Shown: piece by piece, positions 5,505 through 5,754 of the stretch
Numbering within the stretch: the stretch's first letter is position 1
How the letters are laid out: each line of letters begins with the position of its first letter
Source: Peptostreptococcaceae bacterium
Lineage (GTDB): Bacteria; Bacillota_A; Clostridia; Peptostreptococcales; Anaerovoracaceae
Assembly (NCBI GenBank): GCA_016650135.1
Contig: JAENWH010000140.1
Location: 1 to 5,754 of the forward strand
Reading direction: 5' to 3'
DNA length: 5,754 nucleotides
The notes under the pieces: model-generated
Seen by the model: the letters and a program-made list of their open reading frames with translations, nothing else
The model's database searches: none
What the model was told of the DNA's origin: nothing
Translations under genes and position numbers: made by a program

Positions 5505-5640
5505 TTTTGTATTGTCCGAGGCTGGCAACGTTGTCGGTTGAATGGGCACTATCTGAACAGAAATCCTTCAAATAAATGAACTATCGCTTTGGATATTACC
5601 TTCATAGTCTAAGGAATCACATCGCACATGAACATTTGGC
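5505..5640 (-). pseudogene. Heavily decayed second zinc-ribbon copy
   Basis: On the minus strand it begins GCCAAATGTTC, identical to the start region of the copy at 1503-1621. It then has TGTGCGATGTG, which resembles a damaged first CxxC, and later GTGCCCATTCAACCGACA, coding for VPIQPT, similar to the family's VPFQPT. Its end, AAATCCCTCATTGTAAAAGC, matches AAATCGTTCATTGTAGAACC of the other copy at 16 of 20 bases, and in both cases the next thing is a hairpin. Start-to-hairpin distances are alike (144 and 131 bases). Stops break every frame and the second cysteine pair is not visible. I infer an old relic, with moderate doubt. Confidence 0.4.
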
Positions 5641-5696
5641 AAATAAAGGATTGCTTATTCCAGTTTTCTGTTCCGTTACTACACAACCCCCAATGA

Positions 5697-5739
5697 CAAA
5701 AGGAACACGTTTTACCTTTTGTAAAACGTGTTCCTTTTG
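5697..5739. terminator. Perfect 19-pair hairpin, bidirectional terminator type
   Basis: Bases 5697-5715 pair perfectly with 5721-5739 around a 5-base loop. The stem base is AAAA on one side and TTTT on the other, so each strand has a T4 run at the end of a GC-containing stem. It could end transcription from the left on the plus strand, or from a gene beyond the right edge on the minus strand. Between 5641 and 5696 I see no gene. Confidence 0.55.
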
Positions 5740-5754
5740 CTTCCCTCCTGGATA

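Noticed and set aside
5376..5579. Open stretch of 67 codons on the plus strand
   Set aside because: It has no ribosome site, runs straight through the 5460-5493 hairpin, and overlaps the minus-strand relic. No protein features are recognisable.
5636..5655. TTGGCA followed by TTGCT as a sigma-54 promoter
   Set aside because: GG and GC are separated by 13 bases instead of 10, and no gene follows.
1..5754. CRISPR array, tRNA, rRNA, integrase or toxin-antitoxin pair
   Set aside because: I saw no regularly spaced repeats, no tRNA T-arm or rRNA segments, and no matching protein motifs on either strand.

Overview
The window looks like a Firmicute chromosome of low to moderate GC, probably a spore-forming anaerobe of the Desulfosporosinus/Desulfitobacterium type. 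This is inferred from codon and base usage, strong AGGAGG-type ribosome sites, a fixC-fixX pair, and a zinc alcohol dehydrogenase beside a sigma-54 activator. No taxonomic marker is present, so the assignment is tentative.

Layout. Bases 1-1124 hold the end of a fix (electron-bifurcating flavoprotein) operon: fixC, cut at its 5' end by the window edge, and a complete fixX overlapping it by 4 bases. Two back-to-back hairpins (1131-1204) close this operon. Bases 1205-2163 have no intact gene. They hold a foldable region of unknown role (about 1232-1360), a minus-strand terminator (1452-1490), a frameshifted minus-strand gene for a tiny double-CxxC zinc-ribbon protein (1503-1621), and the orphaned last 69 codons of a zinc alcohol dehydrogenase (1846-2055) with its own terminator (2087-2120). 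Bases 2164-5185 are the working unit: a candidate -24/-12 (sigma-54) promoter, an intact NAD-type zinc alcohol dehydrogenase (2385-3425), and a GAF-AAA+-Fis sigma-54 activator of the AcoR type (3518-5185). Bases 5186-5754 again lack an intact gene. They hold two more decayed minus-strand stretches related to the zinc-ribbon gene and two strong hairpins.

How it fits together. The activator probably senses a small molecule through its GAF domain and switches on the adjacent dehydrogenase from the -24/-12 promoter. The enzyme would then oxidise an alcohol or reduce a carbonyl with NAD(H). The fix genes are a separate unit that moves electrons between NADH, ferredoxin and quinone; nothing in the sequence links them to the dehydrogenase beyond proximity.

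The most unusual signals are genome-history signals. A truncated tandem copy of the dehydrogenase tail has substitutions that look like those of a formerly functional gene. Relics of one small zinc-ribbon gene lie in the same orientation on both sides of the dehydrogenase-activator unit. I did not find a convincing new multi-gene system, CRISPR array, tRNA, rRNA or insertion sequence.
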